Source: Myxococcales bacterium (GTDB lineage Bacteria > Myxococcota_A > Polyangia > Nannocystales > Nannocystaceae). Taken from it: DNA of 64,000 bases. The notes below the pieces were generated by a model. That model was not told where the DNA came from. It worked only from the letters and a program-made list of their open reading frames with translations, and did not search any database. Below are positions 17,025 through 26,131 of this stretch, one piece after another (position 1 is the first letter of the stretch; every line of letters begins with the position of its first letter). The stretch covers positions 1,054,001 to 1,118,000 of the forward strand of contig JACKDW010000002.1 of NCBI GenBank assembly GCA_020633295.1, in the 5' to 3' direction. A program made the position numbers and the translations under genes.

Positions 17025-17509
17025 CGTGGATCCTTCGCGGCGTCCTCCCAGGACACGCGGTCGCCGCAGTGCAGCATCATCTTCCCGTGGTACGGGTTGG
17101 TGACCTCGCCTTGCTTCTGGATCCAGTGGGCGCCGTCGTTGTTGAAGGCCATCGGGCAGAAGACGACCTCGTTGCCGTCCTTGAGCGCCGGGGTGCTGTT
17201 GATATGGGCGAGCAGCCCGTAGCTCATCTTCTTGAACCCCGCGCGCGCCGTGGCGATGTCGGCGGCGGCGGTTCGTCCGGCGCCCGCGACGATCGCGTCG
17301 ACGCCGGGGCCTGAGAGCCCGTCGGCGGCCGTGATCACCTGCGCGGACAGGGTTGGGAGCCCGTCGACCGAGTCACGCGCGAGGGTCGTCTGGATCTCGA
17401 GGTAGGCGCCCACTAGATCGGGCTTCTCGCTCGCGGTCTCGGTCTTGGATGTGTCGCTCGATCCCTGGCACGCCGCGAGGAACACGAGGGAGATCAGGAG
17501 CTTCCTCAT
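17009..17509 (-). CDS. DUF3347-type lipoprotein, putative copper-site protein
   Basis: The N terminus MRKLLISLVFLAAC is a lipoprotein signal with lipobox LAAC, lipid-modified at Cys14. The C-terminal half contains VVFCPMAFNNDGAHWIQKQG and PYHGKMMLHCG, closely resembling the DUF3347 domain that occurs alone or at the C terminus of CusB-type efflux adaptors; its Cys, Met and His residues suit Cu(I) binding. It probably binds copper or another soft metal in the periplasm. No CusCBA or copper regulator is adjacent. It diverges from the outer-membrane barrel gene that follows, 65 bases away. Confidence 0.8.
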   Translation of the reverse strand: MRKLLISLVFLAACQGSSDTSKTETASEKPDLVGAYLEIQTTLARDSVDGLPTLSAQVITAADGLSGPGVDAIVAGAGRTAAADIATARAGFKKMSYGLLAHINSTPALKDGNEVVFCPMAFNNDGAHWIQKQGEVTNPYHGKMMLHCGDRVSWEDAAKDPRAALE

Positions 17510-17574
17510 ATCCGCTTTGGCGTATCACAGCTCACAGCGCTGCGATAGAGTCGCGGCCAACGACGGGCTCGTCG

Positions 17575-19353
17575 ATGCCATCGCTCGCAACGCTTCTGTG
17601 GGTCGCGGTGACCGCGACCACCGCCCCCGCTGACGACACGCCGCGGGCCGCATCGCTGGTCGAGGTCCCAGCGGCGCCGTCTCGAGGGGACACAGGACCG
17701 GGCGATGAAGCCGGCGCCGGCCCGACGTCGGTGTTCGAGATCGACGGCGTGGCGACGGGCGACGCGCCGCCGATGCCACCGATCGAAGAGTTGCCGTCGC
17801 GCGACTCGGGCGAGGCGAGCGCGCCGCCGATGCCGCCCGTCGAGGAGCTGCCGTCGCGCGATCCTGATCCCGGCGCCGCGGCCGACAAGGACAAGGGCCC
17901 GTGGATCCGCGGCGTGCAGTTCGGCGGACCCAAGGATCGCGAGCCGGTCGCGGGCGGCGGCGTGGGCTTCTTCGATCCCGGGAAGCTCGAGGACGCGGGC
18001 GGGGCCGGCGGCGTCGTGCAGATCCGCGGCTACATCGGCCTGAATTTCACGGTCAGCGAGCGCACCGACATCACCGCGCGCGACCCGGAGACCGGGCGCT
18101 TCGAGCAGCTCAAGACCCTGCCGTACTTCGGCGGCGGCGCGGCGAACCTCTACGTCGGCGCGCCGATCTACGCCGACGTCGTGTACGCGCGCATGGCCTT
18201 CGAGTTCATCTCGATCCCGCGCGCGCTCCCGGGCAGCGCCGACGTCGCGCCGGCCTCAACGCCGGTCGTGCTCATGGAGTCGGCGGCGCTCGAGGTCAAC
18301 CCCTTCGCGTGGGCCAAGCGCAGCCCCGACTGGTTCCGGGTCGGCTTCAAGCTGACGGGCGGCGTGTTCATCGTGCCGTTCGGGCTCGAGGACGAGCAGC
18401 ATGACGCGCCTGTCCGATGGTTCGTGTCGCGTCCGCTGGCGATGAGCACCGGGCGCGTGTACCCGGGCAGCTGGATCGACGCGGGGATCGTGCTCAAGTG
18501 GAACCCGCGGTTCCCCGCGAGTCGACGGAGCGTGCGCCCGATCGAGCTCGACGTCGGGGTGATCAACGGCGACGCCTGCACGCGCACGCGCGCGACCGAT
18601 CTGCTCTATCGCTATCAGCCGATCGGGCAGGTCGTCGAGGTCTGTGAGCATCAGCTGCGGGACAGCGAGCTCACCCCGCGCGGCGACGGATCGGTGCTCG
18701 GGATCACGCCCGACAACAACGGCAACAAGTCCGTGCTCGCGCGCCTGCAGATCCGCCCGATCGGCGCGCTCAACCTCGGCGGCTCCTTCGTGTGGGGGCA
18801 GCACCCGCCGAGCGGACTCACGATCCCCGACTTCAAGGGGAAGACCTTCATCGACGCCGATCAGGCGCCGACGTGGCGAGCGGGCGCGCACTTCGACCTC
18901 AACCTCGACGAGGCGCTGCAGAGCAAGTTCCCGCTGCCGCATCTCCGGGGTGAGTTCGTCTACGGGCTCGACGCCGCGATCCCGACGGCCGACGGCGCGA
19001 CGCCGACGCTGTCGGATCGTCGGATGCTCGGCGGCTACGCCCAGATCGCGCAGCCGCTGTGGCGACGCAAGAAGACGCGGCTGCCGGGGTTGATCCTGCA
19101 GTACCGCTTCGACTTCGCCGATCCGGACCTCGACGTCCCGCGCGTGACGGAGAGCGGAGGAGCGGCGCGCACGGACTTCGCGGACGCCTACCTGTACGAC
19201 GAGGCCATGCAGGGGCACGTGTTCGGCCTGCGGTTCCCGGTGCTCCCGCGCTTCGCGCTCAAGGCCGAGTACGGCCTGCTGCTCGAGGACGGCGGGGCGG
19301 AGAACCAGCTCCACAACAATTTCTTCAGCCTGCAGGCCGTCGCGGACTTCTGA
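17575..19353 (+). CDS. Outer-membrane beta-barrel protein, porin-like
   Basis: 592 residues ending in Phe (LQAVADF), the usual barrel terminus recognised by BAM. A short signal peptide (SLATLLWVAVTATTAPA) is followed by an acidic/proline region with a duplicated motif, PPMPPIEELPSRD and PPMPPVEELPSRD at about residues 62-90. From about residue 140 the sequence alternates polar and hydrophobic residues as in a large barrel (RGYIGLNFTVSERTDI, VGFKLTGGVFIVPFGLEDEQ, RPIGALNLGGSFVWG), reminiscent of phosphate-selective porins. I did not recognise a named family. ATG 17575 was chosen because upstream codons lie in DNA that should hold the divergent promoter. Confidence 0.75.
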   Translation: MPSLATLLWVAVTATTAPADDTPRAASLVEVPAAPSRGDTGPGDEAGAGPTSVFEIDGVATGDAPPMPPIEELPSRDSGEASAPPMPPVEELPSRDPDPGAAADKDKGPWIRGVQFGGPKDREPVAGGGVGFFDPGKLEDAGGAGGVVQIRGYIGLNFTVSERTDITARDPETGRFEQLKTLPYFGGGAANLYVGAPIYADVVYARMAFEFISIPRALPGSADVAPASTPVVLMESAALEVNPFAWAKRSPDWFRVGFKLTGGVFIVPFGLEDEQHDAPVRWFVSRPLAMSTGRVYPGSWIDAGIVLKWNPRFPASRRSVRPIELDVGVINGDACTRTRATDLLYRYQPIGQVVEVCEHQLRDSELTPRGDGSVLGITPDNNGNKSVLARLQIRPIGALNLGGSFVWGQHPPSGLTIPDFKGKTFIDADQAPTWRAGAHFDLNLDEALQSKFPLPHLRGEFVYGLDAAIPTADGATPTLSDRRMLGGYAQIAQPLWRRKKTRLPGLILQYRFDFADPDLDVPRVTESGGAARTDFADAYLYDEAMQGHVFGLRFPVLPRFALKAEYGLLLEDGGAENQLHNNFFSLQAVADF

Positions 19354-20031
19354 TCACGCGACGGCGTCGCGCGCGCGTCGGACACGGCGCCGAATCTCGC
19401 GCTCGTCACGTCCGGCGAGCGCGCTGATCATCGCGACGGCGTGGGCCCCGGCCTCGCGCGCCGCGGCCCCGCGCGCCGCGTCCAGACCCCCGATCGCGAT
19501 GACAGGGAGCTGACTCTCGAGACACGCCCGAGCGAGCCCCGCGAGCCCGACCTCGGGATCGGGGTTGGTCTTCGAGCGCGTGGCGAACACGGGCCCGAAG
19601 CCGATGTAGTCCAGCGGCAGCGCCTGCGCGGCCAACACCTGCGCGTGGGTGTGGGTCGAGAGGCCGAGCAGCGCGTCGGCGCCGAGCGCCTCCCGGAGCT
19701 CCAGCAGCGCGTCCCGTGGCGGTCTCTCGGCGCGCGCGACCAGGGCGCGCAGGTCCTCGTGCCCGAGGTGGAGGCCGACACCGGGCGGCCCCTCGCGGGC
19801 GGCGGCGAGGTCGTCGTTGACGATCAGCGGCACGCCGGCCGCCGCGCAGCGCGGCGCGAGCCCACGGAGCGCGGCGATCCGCGCCGGCGTGCTCGCGTGC
19901 TTGTCGCGGAGCTGGAGCGCCGCCAGCGGCGGCTCCCCGGCGGCACGTTCGAGCAGCAGCGCGGCGATCTGGGAGGGCCCGAGCGAAGACGGGTGCGGGA
20001 GGTCGAGGATCGCGTAGAGCCCGGGCTGCAC
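19354..20031 (-). CDS. thiE: Thiamine phosphate synthase (ThiE)
   Basis: TIM-barrel enzyme joining HMP pyrophosphate and the thiazole phosphate to give thiamine phosphate. Family marks: LQLRDKHAS with the pyrophosphate-binding Lys, PLIVNDDLAAA, VGLHLGHEDL, GLSTHTHAQV, DYIGFGPVFATRSKTNP and PVIAIGGLDA. Length 225 is normal. The stop is adjacent to the barrel gene's stop, so the two converge without a gap. No other thiamine gene is present and no TPP riboswitch is seen in the 111-base upstream gap. Assigned with good confidence, though TenI-type relatives share several motifs. Confidence 0.92.
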   Translation of the reverse strand: MQPGLYAILDLPHPSSLGPSQIAALLLERAAGEPPLAALQLRDKHASTPARIAALRGLAPRCAAAGVPLIVNDDLAAAREGPPGVGLHLGHEDLRALVARAERPPRDALLELREALGADALLGLSTHTHAQVLAAQALPLDYIGFGPVFATRSKTNPDPEVGLAGLARACLESQLPVIAIGGLDAARGAAAREAGAHAVAMISALAGRDEREIRRRVRRARDAVA

Positions 20032-20067
20032 GGGCGCATCCTACGATCACCCCGGCGGTCCGACCAT

Positions 20068-20100
20068 GCTGACAGGACGCTGACAGGACGCTGACAGGAC
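20068..20100. repeat. Three tandem copies of an 11-bp unit
   Basis: GCTGACAGGAC occurs three times head to tail between divergent thiE and uvrB. It could be a replication-slippage array or a set of protein sites in the shared promoter region. Nothing in the sequence separates these possibilities. Confidence 0.85.
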
Positions 20101-20142
20101 GTCGAGGCAAGCGCGCGCGCGCGTCTGCTATGGTGCCCGGCC

Positions 20143-22392
20143 ATGAGCGACGCACCCGAGCAGCCTGCGGACGCGCGCGACGAAGACACGCGCTGGCGAG
20201 ACGGCGTGCGCCCGACGATCGCGTCGGATCAACCATTTGAGCTCGTCACCGAGTACACGCCGGCCGGCGGGCAGCCGGGGGCGATCGCCGAGCTCGTGGA
20301 GGGCCTGCGTCGCGGCGACAAGCATCAGCACCTGCTGGGGATCACGGGCAGCGGAAAGACCTTCACGATCGCCAACGTCATCGCCGAGGTCCAGCGTCCG
20401 ACGTTGATCCTCGCGCACAACAAGACGCTCGCCGCCCAGCTGTACGGGGAGTTCAAGGCGCTGTTCCCCCACAACGCGGTCGAGTACTTCGTCTCGTACT
20501 ACGACTACTACCAGCCCGAGGCCTACGTGCCCGCGAGCGACACCTTCATCGAGAAGGACTCGACGATCAACGACCAGATCGATCGCATGCGCCACGCGGC
20601 CACCTTCGCGCTGCTGAGCCGGCGCGACGTCATCATCATCGCCAGCGTCTCGTGTATCTACGGCATCGGCGCGGCCGAGGCCTATTACAACATGGTCGCG
20701 CCGGTCGCGGTCGGCGACGAGCTCGACCGCGACGTCCTGCTCCGGCGGCTCGTCGAGATCCGCTACGAGCGCAACGACATGGACTTCCACCGCGGGACGT
20801 TCCGCGTGCGCGGGGACGTGGTCGAGGTGTTCCCGGCCTACGAGGACGACACCGCGGTGCGCATCGAGTTCTTCGGCGACGAGGTCGAGTCGATCCGCGA
20901 GATCGACCCGCTGCGCGGCGTCGTCCGCGGGTCGATGAGCCGCGTGACGATCTTCCCGGCGAGTCACTACGTGACGCCGGCGGACAAGATGCGCGCCGCG
21001 ATCCGCGACATCCAGGACGAGCTGCGGGATCGTCTGCAGACGCTGCGGGCGCAGGCGAAGCTCGTCGAGGCCCAGCGGCTTGAGCAGCGCGCGATGTTCG
21101 ACATCGAGATGCTCGAGGAGATGGGTTTTTGTAACGGGATCGAGAACTACTCGCGGCACATGACCGGCCGCGCGCCGGGGGAGCCGCCGCCGACGCTGCT
21201 CGACTACTTCCCGAGCGACTTCCTCGTCGTCGTCGACGAGTCGCACCAGATGATCCCGCAGATCGGCGCCATGTACAGCGGCGACCGCAGCCGCAAGCAG
21301 ACGCTCGTCGACTACGGCTTCCGCCTGCCCTCGGCGCTCGACAACCGCCCGCTGAAGTTCGAGGAGTGGGAGGAGCGCGTGGGCCAGGTCGTGTTCATGA
21401 GCGCGACGCCCGGCGACTACGAGCTCGAGAAGACCGAGGGCGTGCTCGTCGAGCAGATCATCCGCCCGACCGGCCTCGTCGACCCCGAGATCGACGTGCG
21501 CCCGATCGAGAACCAGGTCGACGACCTGCTCGACGAGATCAAGCGCCGCGTCGAGCGCGAGGAGCGAGTGCTCGTCACGACGCTGACGAAGCGGATGGCC
21601 GAGGACCTGACGGAGTACTACGCCGACCTCGGCGTGCGCGTGCGCTACCTACACGCCGACATCGACACCATCGAGCGCGTCGCGCTGGTCCGCGGGCTGC
21701 GTCAGGGCGACTTCGACGTGCTCGTCGGCATTAACCTCCTGCGCGAGGGTCTCGACATGCCCGAGGTCGCGCTCGTGGCGATCCTCGACGCGGACAAGGA
21801 GGGCTTCCTCCGCAACGCGCGGAGCCTGATCCAGGTCTGCGGACGCGCGGCGCGGAACGTCAACGGCCACGTCATCATGTACGCCGACCGCGTGACGCGG
21901 AGCATGCAGGCGTGTATCGACGAGACCCAGCGGCGACGCGCCGTACAGCAGGCGTACAACGAGCAGCACGGGATCGTGCCGCGGAGCACACGCGCGGCGC
22001 TGAACCCGATTCGACGCGACGACGATCCCGAGCGCGCCCGCGAGGAGCGGCCGTCGGCGCGCGCGCGCAAGACCGAGGCGGTGACCCCGGTCGGGCTGCG
22101 CGACGTGCTCGACATGGAGCTCATGCAGGACGAGCTGCAGCCGCGCATCGACGCGCTCAAGGCGGAGATGCGCGTGCTCGCCGACGACCTGCGCTACGAG
22201 GAGGCCGCGCGCGTCCGCGACCGCATCCGCGTGCTCGAGCTGCGCAAGCTCGAGTTCGGCGAGCACGCGGGGATCGAGGCGGACGCCGAGACCGGGAAGA
22301 CGACCGGGAAGAAGACGACCGGGAAGAAGACGACCGGGAAGAAGACGACCGGGAAGAAAGCCGCGACGCGGAGGCGGTCGCGGCGGCGGTGA
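20143..22392 (+). CDS. uvrB: Excinuclease ABC subunit B
   Basis: Damage-verifying helicase-like subunit of nucleotide excision repair. Walker A is GITGSGKTFTIANV; the beta-hairpin that probes damage is YYDYYQPEAYVP; motif II is VVDESHQM; motif VI is QVCGRAARN. The C-terminal UVR motif that contacts UvrC is at about residues 660-695 (ELQPRIDALKAEMRVLADDL). A tail rich in Lys/Gly/Thr, built from a pentapeptide GKKTT repeated, follows and ends in RRRSRRR. This basic tail is unusual for UvrB and is encoded by a perfect 15-bp tandem repeat. It shares a probable operon with the XRE gene 9 bases downstream. Confidence 0.97.
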   Translation: MSDAPEQPADARDEDTRWRDGVRPTIASDQPFELVTEYTPAGGQPGAIAELVEGLRRGDKHQHLLGITGSGKTFTIANVIAEVQRPTLILAHNKTLAAQLYGEFKALFPHNAVEYFVSYYDYYQPEAYVPASDTFIEKDSTINDQIDRMRHAATFALLSRRDVIIIASVSCIYGIGAAEAYYNMVAPVAVGDELDRDVLLRRLVEIRYERNDMDFHRGTFRVRGDVVEVFPAYEDDTAVRIEFFGDEVESIREIDPLRGVVRGSMSRVTIFPASHYVTPADKMRAAIRDIQDELRDRLQTLRAQAKLVEAQRLEQRAMFDIEMLEEMGFCNGIENYSRHMTGRAPGEPPPTLLDYFPSDFLVVVDESHQMIPQIGAMYSGDRSRKQTLVDYGFRLPSALDNRPLKFEEWEERVGQVVFMSATPGDYELEKTEGVLVEQIIRPTGLVDPEIDVRPIENQVDDLLDEIKRRVEREERVLVTTLTKRMAEDLTEYYADLGVRVRYLHADIDTIERVALVRGLRQGDFDVLVGINLLREGLDMPEVALVAILDADKEGFLRNARSLIQVCGRAARNVNGHVIMYADRVTRSMQACIDETQRRRAVQQAYNEQHGIVPRSTRAALNPIRRDDDPERAREERPSARARKTEAVTPVGLRDVLDMELMQDELQPRIDALKAEMRVLADDLRYEEAARVRDRIRVLELRKLEFGEHAGIEADAETGKTTGKKTTGKKTTGKKTTGKKAATRRRSRRR
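22291..22359 (+). repeat. 15-bp tandem repeat in the 3' end of uvrB
   Basis: ACCGGGAAGAAGACG is repeated three times exactly from 22303, flanked by partial copies on both sides. It encodes the GKKTT repeats of the UvrB tail. Because the unit is a multiple of three, copy-number change by slippage would keep the frame. Confidence 0.9.
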
Positions 22393-22401
22393 GCCAAGGC
22401 G

Positions 22402-22821
22402 ATGGCGCGTTCACGACAGGGGGCCGACGAGGGCCAGCGGCCGCGGACGGCCGCCGATCGCGTCGAGCGAGAGCGGCGCTACATGGTCGCGCTGGGTCAG
22501 CGGATCCGCGGCATGCGAGAGGAGCGGGGCCTGACCCAGCAGGCCGTCGCTGAGATCGCGGGGGTCGCGACCGACATGGTGTCGCGGCTCGAGAACGGTC
22601 GCTACACGAGCCCGGGCCTGCGCACCCTGCTGCGGATCGCCGACGCCCTCGGCGTGCCGCTCGCCAGCGTGATGCCGGACGCCGGCGGCGCGGTGGTCGG
22701 CTCGGCCGAGAGCGCGCTCAAGGCCCGCCTGCTCACGCTGGCCCACCGCGCGCGCCCGCAGGATCTCGAGCTCGTCGTCGAGCTGGCGCAGACCGTGATC
22801 AACCGCAGCGGTCGCGCGTGA
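22402..22821 (+). CDS. XRE-family helix-turn-helix regulator
   Basis: 139 residues with a Cro/C1-type HTH at about residues 29-85: ALGQRIRGMREERGLTQQAV, AEIAGVATDMVSRLENG, then LRTLLRIADALGVPLASVM. The C-terminal 45 residues are helical (ALKARLLTLAHRARPQDLEL) and probably dimerise. It starts 9 bases after uvrB, so it is likely co-transcribed with this repair gene; whether it regulates it is unknown. It converges on the kinase gene. No cognate operator could be assigned. Confidence 0.88.
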   Translation: MARSRQGADEGQRPRTAADRVERERRYMVALGQRIRGMREERGLTQQAVAEIAGVATDMVSRLENGRYTSPGLRTLLRIADALGVPLASVMPDAGGAVVGSAESALKARLLTLAHRARPQDLELVVELAQTVINRSGRA

Positions 22822-22849
22822 TCGCGGCGCCGCAGCGGTCGCGCGCCGC

Positions 22850-23794
22850 TCAGTAGCTGTACATGACGCGCGTCGTGAACACGATCGACGCGAGCAGCGA
22901 GCGCAGGTTCGGGTGCCGGTCGTCTGGCTCGACGCTCAGGCCCCTTCGGATATGTTCGAATAGCCACCTTGGCACGCGCGTGTCGGTCGGCGGCGGGCGC
23001 AGCTTGCCGTCGAGCACCTGGTCGGCGATCGCGAACAGCGTCGTGCCGGTGAACGGCCGCTGGCGGTAGAGCGCCTCGTAGAGCGCGACGCAGTAGCTGA
23101 ATTGATCCGCGCGCGCGTCGCAGGGCTCGCCCTTGAGCTGCTCGGGCGCCATGTACCGCGGCGTCCCCGAGACGGTGTCGCCCGCGCTCTCGCCGGCGGG
23201 GCGCTCGGCGACGCGGGAGAGGCCGAAGTCGAGGACGCGGACGCGGTGGTCCCGACCGATGAGCACGTTCTGCGGCTTGAAGTCGCGATGGATGATGCCG
23301 GCCGCGTGGGCCGCCGCGAGCCCGCGCCCGGCCTGAAGATAGACGCCGAGCACCTCGCGCCACGATCGCGGGGTCTGCTCGAGCCAGTCCGCGAGCGTGC
23401 GGCCGTCGATCAGCTCCATGGCGATGTAGACCACGTCGTCGGTGGTCCCGACGTCGTAGATCGGCACGATGTTGGGGTGGGAGAGGCGCGCCATCACCCG
23501 CGCCTCGTGGACGAGCCGCGCGTCGAGCTCGGCCGCGCCCGCGCGCGTCTCAGCGCCGCGCTCACGCCGTCGTCGCGCGCCGCTGTCGCTGGGGCCCGGG
23601 AGCTCCTCGCGCGGCACGAGCTTGAGCGCGATCTGGCGATCGAGGCCCGGATCGTGGGCGGCGTAGACCGTCCCGACGCTCCCGCGACCGATCTCGGTGA
23701 TCAGGTGATAGCGCTCGATCTGCTTTAGCTCGCTCGGCTCGGGCTCGCGTTGGGAGCGACGATCCGAGCGACGAAAGCGGAGACGAAACGACAT
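22850..23794 (-). CDS. Hanks-type serine/threonine protein kinase
   Basis: Soluble eukaryotic-like kinase of 314 residues with a single catalytic domain. The glycine loop is IGRGSVGTVYAA, the ATP Lys is in IALKLVPRE, the catalytic loop is IHRDFKPQNVL (RD kinase), the metal loop is DFGLSR, and the APE motif is RYMAPEQLKG. An Arg-rich insertion (ARRRRERGAETR) lies between the Lys strand and helix C. There is no C-terminal TM segment or sensor domain, unlike PknB types. ATG 23794 was chosen because the frame upstream is Arg/Ser-rich and unconserved. Substrate unknown; such kinases are abundant in myxobacteria. Confidence 0.92.
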   Translation of the reverse strand: MSFRLRFRRSDRRSQREPEPSELKQIERYHLITEIGRGSVGTVYAAHDPGLDRQIALKLVPREELPGPSDSGARRRRERGAETRAGAAELDARLVHEARVMARLSHPNIVPIYDVGTTDDVVYIAMELIDGRTLADWLEQTPRSWREVLGVYLQAGRGLAAAHAAGIIHRDFKPQNVLIGRDHRVRVLDFGLSRVAERPAGESAGDTVSGTPRYMAPEQLKGEPCDARADQFSYCVALYEALYRQRPFTGTTLFAIADQVLDGKLRPPPTDTRVPRWLFEHIRRGLSVEPDDRHPNLRSLLASIVFTTRVMYSY

Positions 23795-24067
23795 GAGCTC
23801 CGCGAAGGTTGTACTCCGAGCCGACGAAAATGTCGCCCGATCTGCACCTGCTGACCGTACGCGCAGCTCGAGTGTACCTACACCGAGTTTCGACGCGGCG
23901 GTCGCGGTCGTGGATCGACGCGCCCACGGCGTCGGGGCCGCGCGCGCTCGCGTGTCCACGCGACGCCGCGCTCGCGCGAGGACACGAACGCCGCGACGCC
24001 AAGAACTCACGGGCTTCGCGGGCTCGCGGGCTCGCGACGTGCCCGTAGGTGCTTGTCGCGATCGTCG

Positions 24068-24892
24068 CTAGAACCGGCCGGCCACGGTGACGCCGGCCAT
24101 CCGACCGTCGAAGACGGGCGCGAGCGCCGTGCGTCGTCGCTTGTTCGCCCGTGACTGATCGACGATCAGGAGCACCGCGCCGGTGACGCTCAGCGCCGCG
24201 CCGACGCCGGTCACGACCGCGCCGGCCGTGGTGCTGTCGCGTCCGGACTGCGTGCCGTTGACGAAGATGCCGGCGCCGATGCCCACACCGACCGCGCCGA
24301 TGACGAAGGTCGCGATGCCGGCCTTGGCCAGGTTGCTCGGCCCTGTCGAGGTTGGCGCGGTGGCGGGCGGGTTCGTGTCGTCGATCTGCGGCCCCTCGAT
24401 GAGCTGCTCGCCGGGCTCCGCATCATCGGGCTGGGTGGCGCCCTCGACGGCGGGCATGACCCCCTCGAGCTCGCTACGGAGTTGCGCCATGAGCTCGCTC
24501 TCGGTGCAGAGCTCGCAGACGATGTTGTCGCGGCGGGCGCCGGGGACCTCTTGGCCGTGCTTGCGCGCGACGATGTTGGACGCGTAGCCCTCTTCGCCGT
24601 GGGGGCCGACCGTGATCTCGACGATCACCGCGCTGCTGTGATCGCCGACCGCGACGCCGTTGGCTCGGTACACGTCTTCGCCCATGGTGCGGACGCGCTG
24701 CGTCATCGCGTCCGAGATGTTCGCCCCTTCGTACTGCGTGATCCCGACCCTCAGGCCCACGGCGCTCGTGGCGTTCGTGGCGTTCGTGGTGGGAGCCGCG
24801 GTCGTGGTCTCGGCGGGCGCCGTCGACTCCGGATACGCCGGCGCCGCGGACAGCAGGACAAGTGCGGGGAGCAGTGAGGAAATCCCGGGCAT
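24068..24892 (-). CDS. Exported membrane-anchored protein of unknown function
   Basis: 274 residues. The N terminus SLLPALVLLSAAPAYPE is a likely signal peptide, followed by Thr/Ala linker. The middle has GLRVGITQYEGANISDAMTQ and a region with a CELC pair. Two glycine-rich hydrophobic segments at about residues 190-250 (AGIATFVIGAVGVGIGAGIF and TGVGAALSVTGAVLLIVD) could form a TM hairpin, followed by basic NKRRR and a short tail ending in Phe. This layout resembles many unannotated myxobacterial envelope proteins, but I recognise no family. The frame is open 1.2 kb further upstream as a low-complexity shadow of the convergently read Pro/Gln-rich gene; I rejected that extension. Confidence 0.6.
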   Translation of the reverse strand: MPGISSLLPALVLLSAAPAYPESTAPAETTTAAPTTNATNATSAVGLRVGITQYEGANISDAMTQRVRTMGEDVYRANGVAVGDHSSAVIVEITVGPHGEEGYASNIVARKHGQEVPGARRDNIVCELCTESELMAQLRSELEGVMPAVEGATQPDDAEPGEQLIEGPQIDDTNPPATAPTSTGPSNLAKAGIATFVIGAVGVGIGAGIFVNGTQSGRDSTTAGAVVTGVGAALSVTGAVLLIVDQSRANKRRRTALAPVFDGRMAGVTVAGRF

Positions 24893-25096
24893 CACAAACA
24901 ATTCGGTGCTGCGGGAAAGAAAACTACGAACGACGGCGGTGCGCAAGGCGTGACGGCGCGCGGTCGCGGGCGATTTCATCCATCGACGTCCCGCGCCTGA
25001 TCGACCGCCGCCCGCTGCGGCTCCAGGTGTGCAAATTTCTGACGCGATCCGGGGGTCCGGGTAGCGCCCGCGTTTTGTCGCGTGCACCATGGAGTC

Positions 25097-26131
25097 ATGG
25101 CCGTTCGCTCGCGTCGCGTCCGGGGCTCTCGTCGCGCGCGGCGACTCGCGGCCCTCGTCGCCGCGCTCGTGGGCGTGACGGTCACGGACGCCCGCGCGGC
25201 GCCGGGGGGCAAGGCGGAGGCGCCCGAGCGGCCGCGGCTCGTGATCGCCGGTGGACCTGTGATCGGACCGCATGTCGGCAGCGAGGAGGACTGCCGGCCG
25301 AATGGTCCGAGCATCTACTGCGAGAACACGGGAGGTCTGCTGGGCGTTGGCCTCAACCTCGAGCTGCGGGGGCAGCTGTACGGCCTGCTCTACGGGCAGC
25401 TGCGCGGGGTCCTGGTCGGGAACGTGCGCGGGGCTGACGGCGTCTACAGCGGGCTCGCGACGCCTGGGGTTGGGCTCGGTCTTCACGCGCGTCGCGTGTT
25501 TTTGCGCGCCGAGTACCTGCTCATGCTGCCCTTCGGGGACGATCGATATCGTTCCCCCTTCGCCAGTCAGCCCGACTCGACGGTCGCGCTCGGGTATCAC
25601 GCCGGGATGCTCAGCGGCGGCGCGAGGTTCTATGTGCGCTCGCGACTCGCGATCGAGCTGTGGGGCGGCCTGGTCGTCGGGCCTCGGGTCGAGCGCGTGA
25701 CCGAGCGCGCGGAGACGACCGGCGCGAATACGCAGGTCTCCTTCATGGCGGGGCTCAACCTGAGCTTTGACGCGATTCCCGGGAAGCCGAAGGCCAGTCG
25801 CGCGCCGACCGTTCAGCCGCAGCCGGCGCAGCGGCACCCCACGCCGCCGAACTCGACACAGCCGGTCTCGCCAGCGACGCAGCACCCCACGCCGCCGTAC
25901 TCGACACAGCCGGTCTCGCCAGCGACGCAGTCGCCGGCGACGCAGCCACAGCCGGTCCCGCCGGCGACGACGACGCAGCCACAGCCGATGTCGCCGACAA
26001 CGCAGCCGCAGCCGGTGTCGCCGGCGGCGCAGCCACAGCCGGCACAGCCGGTGTCGACAACGCAGCCACAGCCACAACTGGTGTCGCCGACGACGCAACC
26101 ACAGCCGGTGTCGTCGCCGCAGCCCCGTTGA
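25097..26131 (+). CDS. Putative outer-membrane protein with Pro/Gln/Thr-rich C-terminal tail
   Basis: An Arg-rich n-region followed by RLAALVAALVGVTVTDARA forms a signal peptide. Residues about 45-215 alternate as a small beta-barrel (VIAGGPVIGPHVG, LGVGLNLELRGQLYGLLYGQ, VFLRAEYLLMLPFG, NTQVSFMAGLNLSF). The last ~120 residues are a repetitive tail built of TQPQPVSP-like units, probably extended and either surface-exposed or peptidoglycan-spanning. A GTG five codons upstream is an alternative start. It diverges from the exported protein gene across 204 bases. No named family recognised. Confidence 0.6.
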   Translation: MAVRSRRVRGSRRARRLAALVAALVGVTVTDARAAPGGKAEAPERPRLVIAGGPVIGPHVGSEEDCRPNGPSIYCENTGGLLGVGLNLELRGQLYGLLYGQLRGVLVGNVRGADGVYSGLATPGVGLGLHARRVFLRAEYLLMLPFGDDRYRSPFASQPDSTVALGYHAGMLSGGARFYVRSRLAIELWGGLVVGPRVERVTERAETTGANTQVSFMAGLNLSFDAIPGKPKASRAPTVQPQPAQRHPTPPNSTQPVSPATQHPTPPYSTQPVSPATQSPATQPQPVPPATTTQPQPMSPTTQPQPVSPAAQPQPAQPVSTTQPQPQLVSPTTQPQPVSSPQPR

